A DNA stretch of 38,639 bases from Chlorobiota bacterium (GCA_013151245.1 JAADIR010000221.1:7846-46484); one strand, 5' to 3'; positions 25,669 through 33,688 are shown, counted from the stretch's first letter. Numbers and translations are program-made. Notes: generated from the sequence alone by a model not told the origin.

Positions 25669-27191
25669 CTTATGTTCCTCCGGAAGTAATCGAAGAAAAA
25701 GTTCTCGAAATATATGAAGATATTAAAGGCAGATATGCCGAACTGAAGAATAAAGACAAACTTAAAATTCCAACCGTTGAAATGCCCGCGCAGGATCCGC
25801 ATGTGCGCGCCCATAATTTGGAAGAAGTCGCAATCGGCTATACGCTGGAAGAAGCTATTGTGGAAGCTAACAGATGTCTGCAGTGTCCTACGCAGCCGTG
25901 TATTGACGGGTGTCCGGTTCGAATAGACATTCCGGCGTTTATAGAAAAAATCGCGTTGAACGAAATACAGCAATCTGTTGACATTATAAAAGAAGCGAGT
26001 CTTCTTCCGGCTATTTGCGGAAGGGTTTGTCCGCAGGAAAGCCAGTGCCAAGCGACTTGCATCGTCGGCAAAGCTAAAAAAGACGTCGATAAAGCCGTGG
26101 CGATAGGAAGACTGGAAAGATTTGCCGCCGACTGGGAACGCGAACGCGGCGCAATAAAAGTTCCCGAGGTTAAACCGGAAACGGGAAAAAAAGTCGCCAT
26201 CGTCGGCAGCGGTCCGGCGGGATTGGTCGTTGCCGCAGACGTTAGGCGGGAAGGGCACGACGTTACGATTTTCGAAGCGTTTCACAAACTCGGCGGCGTT
26301 ATGCGCTACGGCATCCCCGAATTTCGTCTTCCTAACGATATTGTTGATATTGAGATTTCGACGCTGAAAAAAATGGGCATTAAATTTCAAATGAATTATG
26401 TGGTGGGAAGAACGAGAAAATTAACCGACTTAATGGCTAAAGACGGATTTGACGCCGTGTTTTTGGGAACGGGCGCGGGTCTCCCGATTTTTATGGGAAT
26501 TGAAGGGGAAAATTTAGTGGGAGTTTTCTCGGCAAACGAATATTTAACGCGCGCAAATTTAATGAGAGCGTTTGATAGAGAACACGCGGATACGCCGATT
26601 TACAAATCGAAAGTAGTGGCGGTGCTCGGAGGCGGCAACGTTGCGATGGATTCGGCGCGTATGGCTTTGCGTCTCGGCGCGGAAAAGGTTTACGTTATTT
26701 ACAGAAGGACGGAAGTTGAAATGCCCGCAAGAAAAGAAGAGGTTCTTCATGCGAAAGAAGAAGGAATAGAATTCCACTTTCTGCAAAACGCAAAAAGAAT
26801 TCTCGGCGACGAAAAAGGTCGCGTTGTTGGAATGGAATGTCTGCGCTACGAATTGGGCGAACCGGACGCATCGGGAAGAAGACGTCCCGTTGTGATTGAA
26901 GGCAGCGAATTCACAATCGATTTGGATACCGTAATTGTCGCTATCGGAAACGGTTCCAATCCTTTGATAAGCCAAACCGTTCCGGAACTGAAAGTTAACA
27001 AATGGGGAAATATCGTTGTAAATGAAAAGCAGAAATCTTCCGTTGATAAAATTTACGCCGGCGGCGACATTGTTCTCGGCGCGGCTACGGTAATCCTCGC
27101 GATGGGCGAAGGAAGAAAAGCGGCGGCTTCAATAAACGAGCTTCTCGCCGAAAATGTTGAAACGGAAAAAGAAGCCGAGATAAACAGTTAA
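25665..27191 (+). CDS. nfnB: NfnB-like/glutamate synthase small-chain-type NADPH oxidoreductase
   Basis: A 508-residue iron-sulfur flavoprotein. Cys 71, 74, 79, 83 and 118, 122, 128, 132 form the two-cluster region (RCLQCPTQPCIDGCPV and GRVCPQESQCQATC). The FAD site is VAIVGSGPAG (177-186), the NADP site is VAVLGGGNVAMDSAR, and IYAGGDIVLGAATVILAMGEGRKAA is the C-terminal FAD motif. The architecture fits NfnB, SudA and stand-alone GltA proteins. Adjacency and 4-base overlap with the NfnA-like gene favour an Nfn complex over glutamate synthase, and no GltB large subunit is nearby. It has a strong AGGAG. It diverges from the pnt operon, which performs the complementary NADH-to-NADPH reaction. 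Confidence 0.88.
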   Translation: MTYVPPEVIEEKVLEIYEDIKGRYAELKNKDKLKIPTVEMPAQDPHVRAHNLEEVAIGYTLEEAIVEANRCLQCPTQPCIDGCPVRIDIPAFIEKIALNEIQQSVDIIKEASLLPAICGRVCPQESQCQATCIVGKAKKDVDKAVAIGRLERFAADWERERGAIKVPEVKPETGKKVAIVGSGPAGLVVAADVRREGHDVTIFEAFHKLGGVMRYGIPEFRLPNDIVDIEISTLKKMGIKFQMNYVVGRTRKLTDLMAKDGFDAVFLGTGAGLPIFMGIEGENLVGVFSANEYLTRANLMRAFDREHADTPIYKSKVVAVLGGGNVAMDSARMALRLGAEKVYVIYRRTEVEMPARKEEVLHAKEEGIEFHFLQNAKRILGDEKGRVVGMECLRYELGEPDASGRRRPVVIEGSEFTIDLDTVIVAIGNGSNPLISQTVPELKVNKWGNIVVNEKQKSSVDKIYAGGDIVLGAATVILAMGEGRKAAASINELLAENVETEKEAEINS

Positions 27192-27236
27192 AAACTGATT
27201 TATTTAAGATGTTTGAATTCCGTTTCCGCTTGCAGC

Positions 27237-27257
27237 CGCCGGCTTTATACGCCGGCG
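27237..27257. repeat. REP-like palindrome, family 2, copy A
   Basis: Seven-base stem CGCCGGC/GCCGGCG around loop TTTATAC, followed by CGC. It lies in the 238-base gap after the nfnB-like gene, where I see no gene. Confidence 0.6.
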
Positions 27258-27278
27258 CGCAAATATACTCTGTGTAAC

Positions 27279-27297
27279 CGTCGGCTTTATGCCGACG
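27279..27297 (+). repeat. REP-like palindrome, family 2, copy B
   Basis: Perfect seven-base stem CGTCGGC/GCCGACG around loop TTTAT, preceded by TGTGTAAC and followed by AGCGCGC. The stem differs from copy A with paired changes. Confidence 0.65.
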
Positions 27298-27368
27298 AGC
27301 GCGCTTGGAAATTGCCCGACAAATAAATTGCGGAAAAGTTTATAAAACATTACTGCACATAGAACAAA

Positions 27369-27387
27369 CGCGGACATAAAGTCTGCG
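27369..27387 (-). repeat. REP-like palindrome, family 2, copy C
   Basis: Seven-base stem CGCGGAC/GTCTGCG with one G-U pair and loop ATAAA, the reverse complement of the copy B loop, so this copy is inverted. TGTGTAACC occurs near both B and C. Confidence 0.55.
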
Positions 27388-27429
27388 CATACATTGTTTG
27401 TGTAACCCTAGGCTTTTGAAAGGACAAAA

Positions 27430-27879
27430 ATGAACGAACCGAGAAAAGAATACGATCCCAAAATGCACAGCGCGGAACACTTGTTAAATCAAACAATGGT
27501 GCGGATGTTTAACCGCGGACGTTCTTTTAGCGCGCATATAGAAAAGAAAAAATCAAAGTGCGATTATCATTTCGACAGAAACCTAACCGAAGATGAAATA
27601 GCGGAAATTGAAAAGCGTGTAAACGCGGTAATCAAAGAAGACTTGCCTGTTGCGGAAGAATTTATCCCGATTGCCGAAGCGGAAAAACTCTATAATTTGG
27701 AAAAACTTCCCGAAGAAGCGGGAGATACGATACGGATAATAAAAATAGGGGATTACGACGCTTGTCCCTGCATCGGACCGCACGTAAAATCGACGTCGGA
27801 GATAGAAGGTTTCCGAATCGTTTCCACAAGCTACAACGACGGAGTTTTGCGAGTGCGTTTTAAACGGACGTCGAACTAA
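27430..27879 (+). CDS. AlaX-like trans-editing domain protein
   Basis: A 149-residue protein that matches the second additional (editing) domain shared by threonyl- and alanyl-tRNA synthetases. It has the zinc-site motifs HSAEH (13-17) and CIGPH (114-118), plus the family phrase CPCIGPHVKSTSEIEGFRI. Free-standing proteins of this kind (AlaX and relatives) hydrolyse mischarged tRNA, usually Ser-tRNA-Ala. It lacks the glycine-rich oligomerisation and synthetase domains, so it cannot charge tRNA. Its ribosome site is AAAGGA. It converges with the SDR gene, with only 12 bases between the stops. Confidence 0.83.
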   Translation: MNEPRKEYDPKMHSAEHLLNQTMVRMFNRGRSFSAHIEKKKSKCDYHFDRNLTEDEIAEIEKRVNAVIKEDLPVAEEFIPIAEAEKLYNLEKLPEEAGDTIRIIKIGDYDACPCIGPHVKSTSEIEGFRIVSTSYNDGVLRVRFKRTSN

Positions 27880-27891
27880 TAATCTGTTTCG

Positions 27892-28683
27892 TTAAACTTT
27901 CTTCTTCGCGTAAAACTTTTTCATAGCAAAACCGGAAACGTAAGTAACCGCTTTTGTCGGCGCGAATTTTTCGCTGAAAACAAGCAGCTTATTCGGAACT
28001 CCGTCGATTACCGATTGCTTTTTGCCCAACGCCTTCAGCGCCGTACGCACAACGTTTTCCGCGGTCCTTGCGAAAGGTCCCGCGTCGGCGCCCGCTACTT
28101 GTTGAAATTCCGTTTCCGTTCCGCCGGGATGAAGCGATAGAACGTCCACGTTATATTGTTTTAATTCATACCAAAGCGATTCGCCGAGCATTTTGTTGAA
28201 AACTTTCGTAGCCGCGTAAGTCGCCATAAAAGGAGTCGGCTGATAAGCGACGACCGAACCGAGAAAAATTATTCCGCCTTTTTTACGTTCGATCATTTGA
28301 CTTACGAATTTGTGAGTTAATTCGTTTGGAACAACGCAGTTTAATTTTATCATATCGGAATCCCGCTCGGAAGAAGTTTTTGAAAACTCGCCGGCGGAGC
28401 CGAAACCCGCGTTGTTAATCAGAAGCCCTATCTCGCGTCCGCCGACCGCTTCGCTTAATTTCTCAACGGCGTTTTCATCAATTAAATCAAGCGTAACGGC
28501 AAGAACTTCCGATTGAGTTTCATTTTCAATTTTATTTTTCACTTCTTCAAGTTTTTCCGTTCTTCTTGCCGCGACAACTATATTCAAACCCAATTTTGCA
28601 AGCTCCAAAGCAAACGCTTTTCCGATTCCGGATGACGCTCCCGTAATCAATGCCCATTTGCCGTATTTTTCCTTAAAATTCAT
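27892..28683 (-). CDS. Short-chain dehydrogenase/reductase
   Basis: A 263-residue classical SDR. It has the NAD(P)-binding motif TGASSGIG (14-21), the basic pair AARRTEKL after the second strand (favouring NADPH), NNAG (90-93), and catalytic S143, Y156 and K160. The C-terminal part resembles the DltE/YqjQ-like group. The substrate is unknown. It is alone on its strand, flanked by convergent (AlaX) and divergent (TraB) genes. Its terminal basic stretch (FYAKKKV) is unremarkable. No terminator is visible in the 12-base gap after its stop. Confidence 0.88.
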   Translation of the reverse strand: MNFKEKYGKWALITGASSGIGKAFALELAKLGLNIVVAARRTEKLEEVKNKIENETQSEVLAVTLDLIDENAVEKLSEAVGGREIGLLINNAGFGSAGEFSKTSSERDSDMIKLNCVVPNELTHKFVSQMIERKKGGIIFLGSVVAYQPTPFMATYAATKVFNKMLGESLWYELKQYNVDVLSLHPGGTETEFQQVAGADAGPFARTAENVVRTALKALGKKQSVIDGVPNKLLVFSEKFAPTKAVTYVSGFAMKKFYAKKKV

Positions 28684-28841
28684 TTTCTTTCCTTTAACTT
28701 TTTATTATTTCATCTAAAAGTAAGAATATTTTATGAAAATAAAACGTAAACTTTCCGACATAACCGAGAGTAAATTAAATTCGAAAATTCGTCAATCCTC
28801 AATTAATTTTATTAGCTTTGTCTTTCAAAAAAACGGAAGAT

Positions 28842-30026
28842 ATGGAAAAGATTGAACACGGCTACGGCAGCGACGTTGACATTGTCGAAGTAAAAGGAAA
28901 ACGATTTGTAATTATCGGAACGGCTCACGTTTCAAAAGAATCGGCGGAGCTTGTGAGAACCGTTATCGAGCAAGAGAAACCGGATAAAGTATGCGTTGAA
29001 CTTGACGAGCAAAGATACAAAGCCCTTTCCCAAAAAAAGAAATGGGAATCGCTCGATATCAAACAAGTGATAAAACAAAAACAGTTAAGCACGCTTATCA
29101 TCAACATTATTCTCGCTTCTTATCAAAAAAAAATCGGCGAACAGCTCGGAGTTATGCCGGGAACGGAATTGCTTGAAGCGGCAAAGACCGCCGAGGAAAT
29201 GGGCATTCCTATAGCGCTTGCCGACAGAGACGTTCGCACGACGTTAAAACGGGCGTGGAGTTCGATGACGTTTTGGCAGAAGCTGAAATTCCTTTCTTCA
29301 GGTTTGGCGGGCGTTTTCGATAAGGAAGAAATCACCGAAGAGAAGTTAACGGAACTGCGTGAAAAAGACGCTTTGAACGAACTGCTTTCCGAACTCGGAC
29401 GCGAAATGCCGATTTTGAAAAGAGTGTTAATTGACGAGCGCGATAGTTATATTTCTACAAAGATGCAGAGTGTTGAAGAAGAAAAAATTGTTTCCGTAGT
29501 CGGCGCGGGGCATAAGGAAGGAATCATTAAAGCGTTAGAAAAAGAAGAGATAGCCGACCTCGAAGAAATTTCCGTCATTCCGCCGCCTTCTCCGTGGGTA
29601 AAGATAATAGGCTGGGGAATACCGGCGATAATTATTGCTTCCTTGTTTTATATCGGTTTTACGAAAGGTTCTTCGGAAGCGGGGGACAACGTTCTCTTTT
29701 GGATATTGGCTAATGGAATACCAAGCGCGCTCGGAGCTCTTATAGCTTACGGACATCCGCTTACCGTTGTCGCTTCGTTTTTGGCGGCTCCTATTACAAG
29801 TCTCACTCCCGTTATAGGCGCGGGATATGTGGCGGCGTTTGTGCAGGCTTATATCCGACCGCCGATTGTAAAGGAATTTCACACCGTTACCGACGACGTT
29901 TCACACGTCAAGCTTTGGTGGAAAAACAGACTGCTGAGAATTTTACTGGTTTTTATTCTTTCGGGTCTCGGCAGCGCAATCGGAACATACGTCGGCGCGT
30001 ATAAAATTGTGCAGAGCATTTTTTAG
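28842..30026 (+). CDS. TraB/PrgY-family membrane protein
   Basis: A 394-residue protein with an N-terminal TraB domain: FVIIGTAHVSKESAEL, VCVELDEQRY, IALADRDVRTTLKRA and a late VSVVGAGHKEGI, the set of His/Glu/Asp/Arg blocks thought to form a metal-dependent active site. The C-terminal 140 residues hold about four hydrophobic helices (GWGIPAIIIASLFYIG, NGIPSALGALIAYG, PITSLTPVIGAGYVAAFV, ILLVFILSGLGSAIGTYVG). The family includes PrgY, which curbs pheromone peptide activity, and relatives proposed to be membrane peptidases; the role here is unknown. I start it at the ATG at 28842 (GGAAG site). The TTG at 28818 would add eight residues without support. Confidence 0.85.
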   Translation: MEKIEHGYGSDVDIVEVKGKRFVIIGTAHVSKESAELVRTVIEQEKPDKVCVELDEQRYKALSQKKKWESLDIKQVIKQKQLSTLIINIILASYQKKIGEQLGVMPGTELLEAAKTAEEMGIPIALADRDVRTTLKRAWSSMTFWQKLKFLSSGLAGVFDKEEITEEKLTELREKDALNELLSELGREMPILKRVLIDERDSYISTKMQSVEEEKIVSVVGAGHKEGIIKALEKEEIADLEEISVIPPPSPWVKIIGWGIPAIIIASLFYIGFTKGSSEAGDNVLFWILANGIPSALGALIAYGHPLTVVASFLAAPITSLTPVIGAGYVAAFVQAYIRPPIVKEFHTVTDDVSHVKLWWKNRLLRILLVFILSGLGSAIGTYVGAYKIVQSIF

Positions 30027-30272
30027 AATCCATTAGTTAGAAAGAGATATGCCGCCGTTGTAGATGTATGAATTTCAAAGGAACGCGGATTGAACGGATA
30101 TTCACTGATATCATCATTGAAACAAACAAATCCAAATCGTCTTTCGTTTGACGTTTTTCGTTTCAACGTCTCTCGTTTTTATAATTAGTCATACATTTTT
30201 CACTTAAAGTTTTAACGCTTATTATATATTTATTTTTTATTTTCAAAAGTGAATAATTAAGGAGTTCTTAAA
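30027..30272. other. Intergenic region with a heptanucleotide array
   Basis: No gene is visible in these 246 bases. They include a heptanucleotide array (30138-30180) and an AT-rich stretch before the strong AGGAG of the next gene. Bases 30080-30120 are degenerate direct-repeat-like text (CGGATTGAACGGATATTCAC) of unknown meaning. Confidence 0.6.
30138..30180. repeat. Heptanucleotide array (CGTTTNN)
   Basis: Units CGTCTTT, CGTTTGA, CGTTTTT, CGTTTCA, one extra A, then CGTCTCT and CGTTTTT. CGT opens every unit, so the 7-base register is clear despite unit variation. Confidence 0.75.
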
Positions 30273-30515
30273 ATGAAGATGGATTGGAATCGGTTTATCA
30301 ATCGAACGGTAAATGTAACTCTGCATGAAAACTACGGCGTTGTTTACAGCGAAAAGAAGGACGAAAAACAGCCGAACTTTTATGAGATTGTTTTTAAAAC
30401 CGGAAAGCTAGTCGCAATTTTCGACGACGGATTGTTGCTTGAATCTGTGCGGGAGAGTCAAATCGTTTCAACGTTCATTCCGTATGATTCATTAAAATGC
30501 GTCGATATTTTCTGA
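30273..30515 (+). CDS. Small conserved-looking protein, possible Sm/SH3-like barrel
   Basis: An 80-residue cytoplasmic protein with no signal peptide or cysteine cluster. It has a strong AGGAG ribosome site and lies 22 bases before the DUF5103 gene, so it is likely real and co-transcribed. I do not recognise its family. The pattern of short beta-strands (TVNVTLHENYGVVYS, FYEIVFKTGKLVAIFDDGLLLES, then SQIVSTFIPYDSLKCVDIF) recalls LSm/Hfq-type barrels, in which a strand ending in DDGLLL is followed by a polar turn and an IP-x-x-S/A-I strand. That resemblance is by eye only. The length is close to Hfq, but the Hfq Sm2 signature (YKHA) is absent. Confidence 0.6.
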   Translation: MKMDWNRFINRTVNVTLHENYGVVYSEKKDEKQPNFYEIVFKTGKLVAIFDDGLLLESVRESQIVSTFIPYDSLKCVDIF

Positions 30516-30522
30516 TGAATAT

Positions 30523-30533
30523 TTAAAACCGGT
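30523..30533 (+). promoter_or_regulatory. Shared leader block TTAAAACCGGT before the plug gene
   Basis: This 11-base block ends 4 bases before the ATG of the DUF5103 gene, where a Shine-Dalgarno site would be expected. The same block at the same spacing precedes lptD (34733-34743). Its function is unknown; it may be a translational or regulatory site for envelope genes. Confidence 0.35.
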
Positions 30534-30537
30534 CGTT

Positions 30538-31797
30538 ATGAAAATAAAAAATATTTTGCTCGTTCTGTTTTTCTTCGCCAGCGCCGCTTTTGCGCAGGAT
30601 TTTGAAATTAAATCATTGCAGGTTTATGTGGGGAATAACCAAGCGGCGTTTCCCGTCGTCAGGCAAAACGGTCGTCTTACGATTGAGTTTGATATCATGA
30701 CGGAAGAAATGCCAAACTTAGCTATCAAATTTCTCTTTTGCGATAGGGAGTGGGTTCCGTATGAAAATATTTTCCTCAACAATTCTTTTAGGAATATTGA
30801 TTACGGACTTTGGTTCGATCAATTGCCGACAACCGTAAAACTGGCTGACTACCATTTCAAAGACACATATCCGAAGAGAAACGAAGTTGAATTTAATTTC
30901 AGCGGCAAATGGATTTTTCAAATAGTTGATTCGCAGAATGAAGACATTGTTTTTGCGGAAGGGTATTTTTATGTGATCATTCCCGAAGTTAATATCGACG
31001 TCGGTCTTGCTAAAAAGAATATCAGACAGTCCGGTTTCTCAAACTCGGCGATGGATAAGGTTTACGAGTTAACCGTAAATTTTTCTTTGCACGACAATCT
31101 TTTCCCCGAAAATGTTCTAGACGTTGAGGTCGTTCAAAATCATAAAATGTTTTTCCCCTATGTATTGAAAAGAGAAAACACATCGCTCCGTTTTTTTGAA
31201 TGGAACGGGACGAATAAATTTTTATTCGGAGCTCAAGATATTATTCCGGGAAACAGCTACCGACAGACGAATCTGCTCGACAGAAACAGATTCATTCCGC
31301 CGGCAACCAACGCCCAGCTTGACAGAATCGAAACTTCTAATTTTTACGTTCAGCCGCGGCGAGATTTTTACGGCGGCGAAAAACTTCTTAACTTCAACAA
31401 CGAAGACGCGCAATATATGGACGTAAAATTCTGGCTGCGGGAAGATAATTACGACAAAGACGTTTTTCTCGTCGGCGCTTTCAACGATTGGTATCCTTCT
31501 CCCGAATATCAAATGAAAAACGACGACGGACTTTATACAATCTCTATTGAACTTAAGCGCGGAATTTATGATTATCAATATATTTCCGGTTACGATGTAA
31601 AAGGGGAAATCGTCGATTTGGATTGGTACTATTTTGAAGGAAACGATTGGGACCGCGATAATTTATTCAACGTTTTTGTTTACTATGCCGCGCCGGAAGA
31701 GGGAGGATACGATAAGATAATTGGATTTGCAAAATTAACTACGAAGGAATATGGAAAACGTAAACATAGGGATAATTGGGACAGGTCATCTCGGTAA
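30538..31797 (+). CDS. DUF5103 protein, type IX secretion system plug-like
   Basis: A 419-residue secreted protein with a clean signal peptide (cleavage near AFA|QDF at residue 19-20). It matches the DUF5103 family along its length, with short blocks such as LQVYVGNNQAAFPV, PNLAIKFLFCDREWVP, YLLWF-like DYGLWFDQLP, and a C-terminal immunoglobulin-like segment (about 300-390, VFLVGAFNDWYPSPEYQM) that resembles glycogen-binding/E-set folds. The Flavobacterium johnsoniae homologue is the periplasmic plug that closes the unloaded SprA translocon. No other T9SS component is in the window, so this is a family-level call. It has no Shine-Dalgarno site. Its last 47 bases overlap the next gene in another frame. 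Confidence 0.8.
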   Translation: MKIKNILLVLFFFASAAFAQDFEIKSLQVYVGNNQAAFPVVRQNGRLTIEFDIMTEEMPNLAIKFLFCDREWVPYENIFLNNSFRNIDYGLWFDQLPTTVKLADYHFKDTYPKRNEVEFNFSGKWIFQIVDSQNEDIVFAEGYFYVIIPEVNIDVGLAKKNIRQSGFSNSAMDKVYELTVNFSLHDNLFPENVLDVEVVQNHKMFFPYVLKRENTSLRFFEWNGTNKFLFGAQDIIPGNSYRQTNLLDRNRFIPPATNAQLDRIETSNFYVQPRRDFYGGEKLLNFNNEDAQYMDVKFWLREDNYDKDVFLVGAFNDWYPSPEYQMKNDDGLYTISIELKRGIYDYQYISGYDVKGEIVDLDWYYFEGNDWDRDNLFNVFVYYAAPEEGGYDKIIGFAKLTTKEYGKRKHRDNWDRSSR

Positions 31798-32740
31798 GCT
31801 TCATACCAAACTTCTTCAAGAAGTTGAAAACTGTAAACTTATTGGAATTCACGATCTTGACGCGGAAAGATTACGCGAGGTAAGCGAAGAGTTTCACGTG
31901 TCGGCTTTTACCGATTACGAGTCGCTGCTTAATGAAGCGGACGCCGTATCGATTGTGGCGACGACAAGCGCGCATTACGAACTCGCGAAAGCCGCTCTGC
32001 AAAAGGGAAAGCACGTTTTCGTTGAAAAACCCATTACTGCGGCTATCGGAGAGGCGGAAGAAATTGTTGAGATAGCGGAGAAGAATAATTTAAAACTGCA
32101 AGTAGGGCATATCGAAAGATTCAATCCGGCTTTGCTTTCGCTGGAAAAATATAATCTCGATCCGAAATTTATTCAAACGGACAGACTTGCTCAATTCAAT
32201 CCGCGCGGAACGGATGTTGCGGTTGTGCTCGACTTGATGATTCACGATATCGATATTATTTTAAGTTTAATAAAAAGTAAAGTGAAGCGCATCAGCGCAA
32301 GCGGCGTTGCGGTTGTTTCGGACAAACTTGATATTGCCAACGCCAGATTGGAATTTGAAAACGGCGCGGTTGCCAACGTTACGGCAAGCAGAATATCGCA
32401 GAAAAAAATGCGCAAGATGAGAATGTTTCAGCGGGACGCTTATCTTTCGCTCGATTTCATAACCGGCGTTTCGGAAGTCTTTCGTTTGCTTTCGCCGGAA
32501 GCGGTTAACGATGCGGGAATTATTAATTTCGGAGAAATTGGCGTAGGAGATAAAAAGAAAATGATCGTTTACGAACAACCGGAACAAATGGAAGTAAACT
32601 CTCTGAAATACGAATTGCAGCTTTTCGTCAACGCGGTTTTAAATGACGAAACTCCCAAAGTCACCGGTAAAGACGGTTTGCGCGCTCTTCGCGTGGCGGA
32701 GATGATAATTGAAAAAATTGAAGAAACGAAAATTATTTAA
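31751..32740 (+). CDS. Gfo/Idh/MocA-family oxidoreductase, GnnA-like
   Basis: A 329-residue NAD(P)-dependent sugar dehydrogenase. It has the Rossmann motif GIIGTGHLGKLH (7-18), the EKP motif (92-94), LQVGHIERFNPA (116-127) and the catalytic-region DLMIHDIDIIL with H165. The VGHIERFNP and RGTDVAVVLDLMIHDID phrases match a subgroup often found beside lipid A genes, including GnnA, the UDP-GlcNAc 3-dehydrogenase that prepares 2,3-diamino sugars for lipid A. That assignment is inferred; no GnnB aminotransferase or lpx gene is in view. The start overlaps the DUF5103 gene by 47 bases, but the GxGxxG position and the AAGGA site inside the upstream gene make the ATG at 31751 the likely true start. 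Confidence 0.82.
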   Translation: MENVNIGIIGTGHLGKLHTKLLQEVENCKLIGIHDLDAERLREVSEEFHVSAFTDYESLLNEADAVSIVATTSAHYELAKAALQKGKHVFVEKPITAAIGEAEEIVEIAEKNNLKLQVGHIERFNPALLSLEKYNLDPKFIQTDRLAQFNPRGTDVAVVLDLMIHDIDIILSLIKSKVKRISASGVAVVSDKLDIANARLEFENGAVANVTASRISQKKMRKMRMFQRDAYLSLDFITGVSEVFRLLSPEAVNDAGIINFGEIGVGDKKKMIVYEQPEQMEVNSLKYELQLFVNAVLNDETPKVTGKDGLRALRVAEMIIEKIEETKII

Positions 32741-32800
32741 TCTTTTTGGAAAATATTTTTGTGAAGAAAGAAATTGCGTTCGACGGAATGTGAAACCGCC

Positions 32801-32857
32801 GAATGGTTGATTAGATGATTGAATAATTAATTTTCTAATTCATCCAATCAAACATTC
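32801..32857. repeat. Long imperfect inverted repeat
   Basis: Arms of about 28 bases (GAATGGTTGATTAGATGA... and its imperfect complement ending TTTGATT-like AATCAAACATTC) fold around a central AATTAATT. It lies between the GnnA-like gene and the lipoprotein gene and could weaken read-through. A CATT run overlaps its right edge. There is no U-tract. Confidence 0.5.
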
Positions 32858-32891
32858 ATTCATTCTTAAATATTTTTAGGAAAAATATTTT

Positions 32892-33491
32892 ATGAAGAAA
32901 AACATTTTAATTTTTTTAATAATATTTTCATTGTCCGCGTGTTCAATTCAAAAATTTCTGAATCAGCTCCCGAATCTCGAATACAGTTTAAAATCGGTTG
33001 ATAACGTAAAGATGGTCGGCATTCCGGTTATGTCGAAAAACAAATTAAGCGATTTCTCTTTTACCGAAGGATTGAAAATAGGGCAAGCCGCTATCGAAGG
33101 AACTCTACCGCTTACTTTCGAAGTGAATGTTGCGGTTAAAAACAAATCAACTGACGCGGCGAATAATTCCGGCGACGATATTACAATTAAGTCGTTTCCT
33201 TGGACGCTTTACCTCGACGGAAGGAAAACTATTACCGGAAACATTTCGAATCCTATTGCCGTACCCGACGGAGGGAAGACCGGAGTTATAAAAATTTCCG
33301 CCGGTTTGGATTTGATGAAATTCTTTAAAGATAATTCATTTAACGAAACGGCAAATTTTGTTCTTTCAACGTTTGGCGGCGGAAAGAAATGGGGGAAATC
33401 GCTTATCTTGAGAGCCCGTCCCGTAATCTCAACTTCGTTCGGAGATGTTGAATGGCCCGAAGAGATTAAAATTGTGGAGAAAAGTTATTAA
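32892..33491 (+). CDS. LEA type 2 domain lipoprotein
   Basis: A 199-residue protein with a type II signal peptide: a hydrophobic N-terminus and lipobox LSAC, with Cys at 17. The rest is a single beta-rich domain with alternating hydrophobics (NLEYSLKSVDNVKMVGIPVM, FEVNVAVKNKSTDAANN, WTLYLDGRKTITGNISN, IPVPDGGK-like AVPDGGKTGVIKISA) that fits the LEA14/water-stress-and-hypersensitive-response fold, common as lipoproteins in Bacteroidota and Ignavibacteria. The function of these bacterial proteins is unclear. It has no lysine-rich tail or enzyme motif. The ribosome site is AGGA, 10-12 bases upstream. Confidence 0.75.
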   Translation: MKKNILIFLIIFSLSACSIQKFLNQLPNLEYSLKSVDNVKMVGIPVMSKNKLSDFSFTEGLKIGQAAIEGTLPLTFEVNVAVKNKSTDAANNSGDDITIKSFPWTLYLDGRKTITGNISNPIAVPDGGKTGVIKISAGLDLMKFFKDNSFNETANFVLSTFGGGKKWGKSLILRARPVISTSFGDVEWPEEIKIVEKSY

Positions 33492-33495
33492 ACAA

Positions 33496-33523
33496 TTGTG
33501 AATGTTGAATTATGAATGGATTT
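33496..33523. repeat. Heptanucleotide array (TTRTGAA)
   Basis: Units TTGTGAA, TGTTGAA, TTATGAA and TGGATTT directly follow the lipoprotein stop. This is the sixth heptanucleotide array in the window. Confidence 0.55.
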
Positions 33524-33619
33524 AAAAAAAATGGAAGGCGAGTGATTGTTGAATTAACGTTTTTGTAACGGCGGTCATTGTTTCTGCGTTGCGCAAAACG
33601 AAGCGGATTAAATATTTCT

Positions 33620-33643
33620 CAATCAATCAATCATTCATCCATG
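33620..33643. repeat. CAAT/CATT tetranucleotide run
   Basis: CAATCAATCAATCATTCATC in four-base register, about 45 bases before the ROK kinase start. It resembles the CATT run at 19066-19084. Confidence 0.6.
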
Positions 33644-33688
33644 CAACCATTCGCTTTATTTAGGTAAATTGTATTTATAAGGAAATTT

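Noticed and set aside
25626-26390. 254-codon open frame on the minus strand
   Set aside because: Antisense to the nfnB-like gene, whose Fe-S and FAD motifs are unmistakable.
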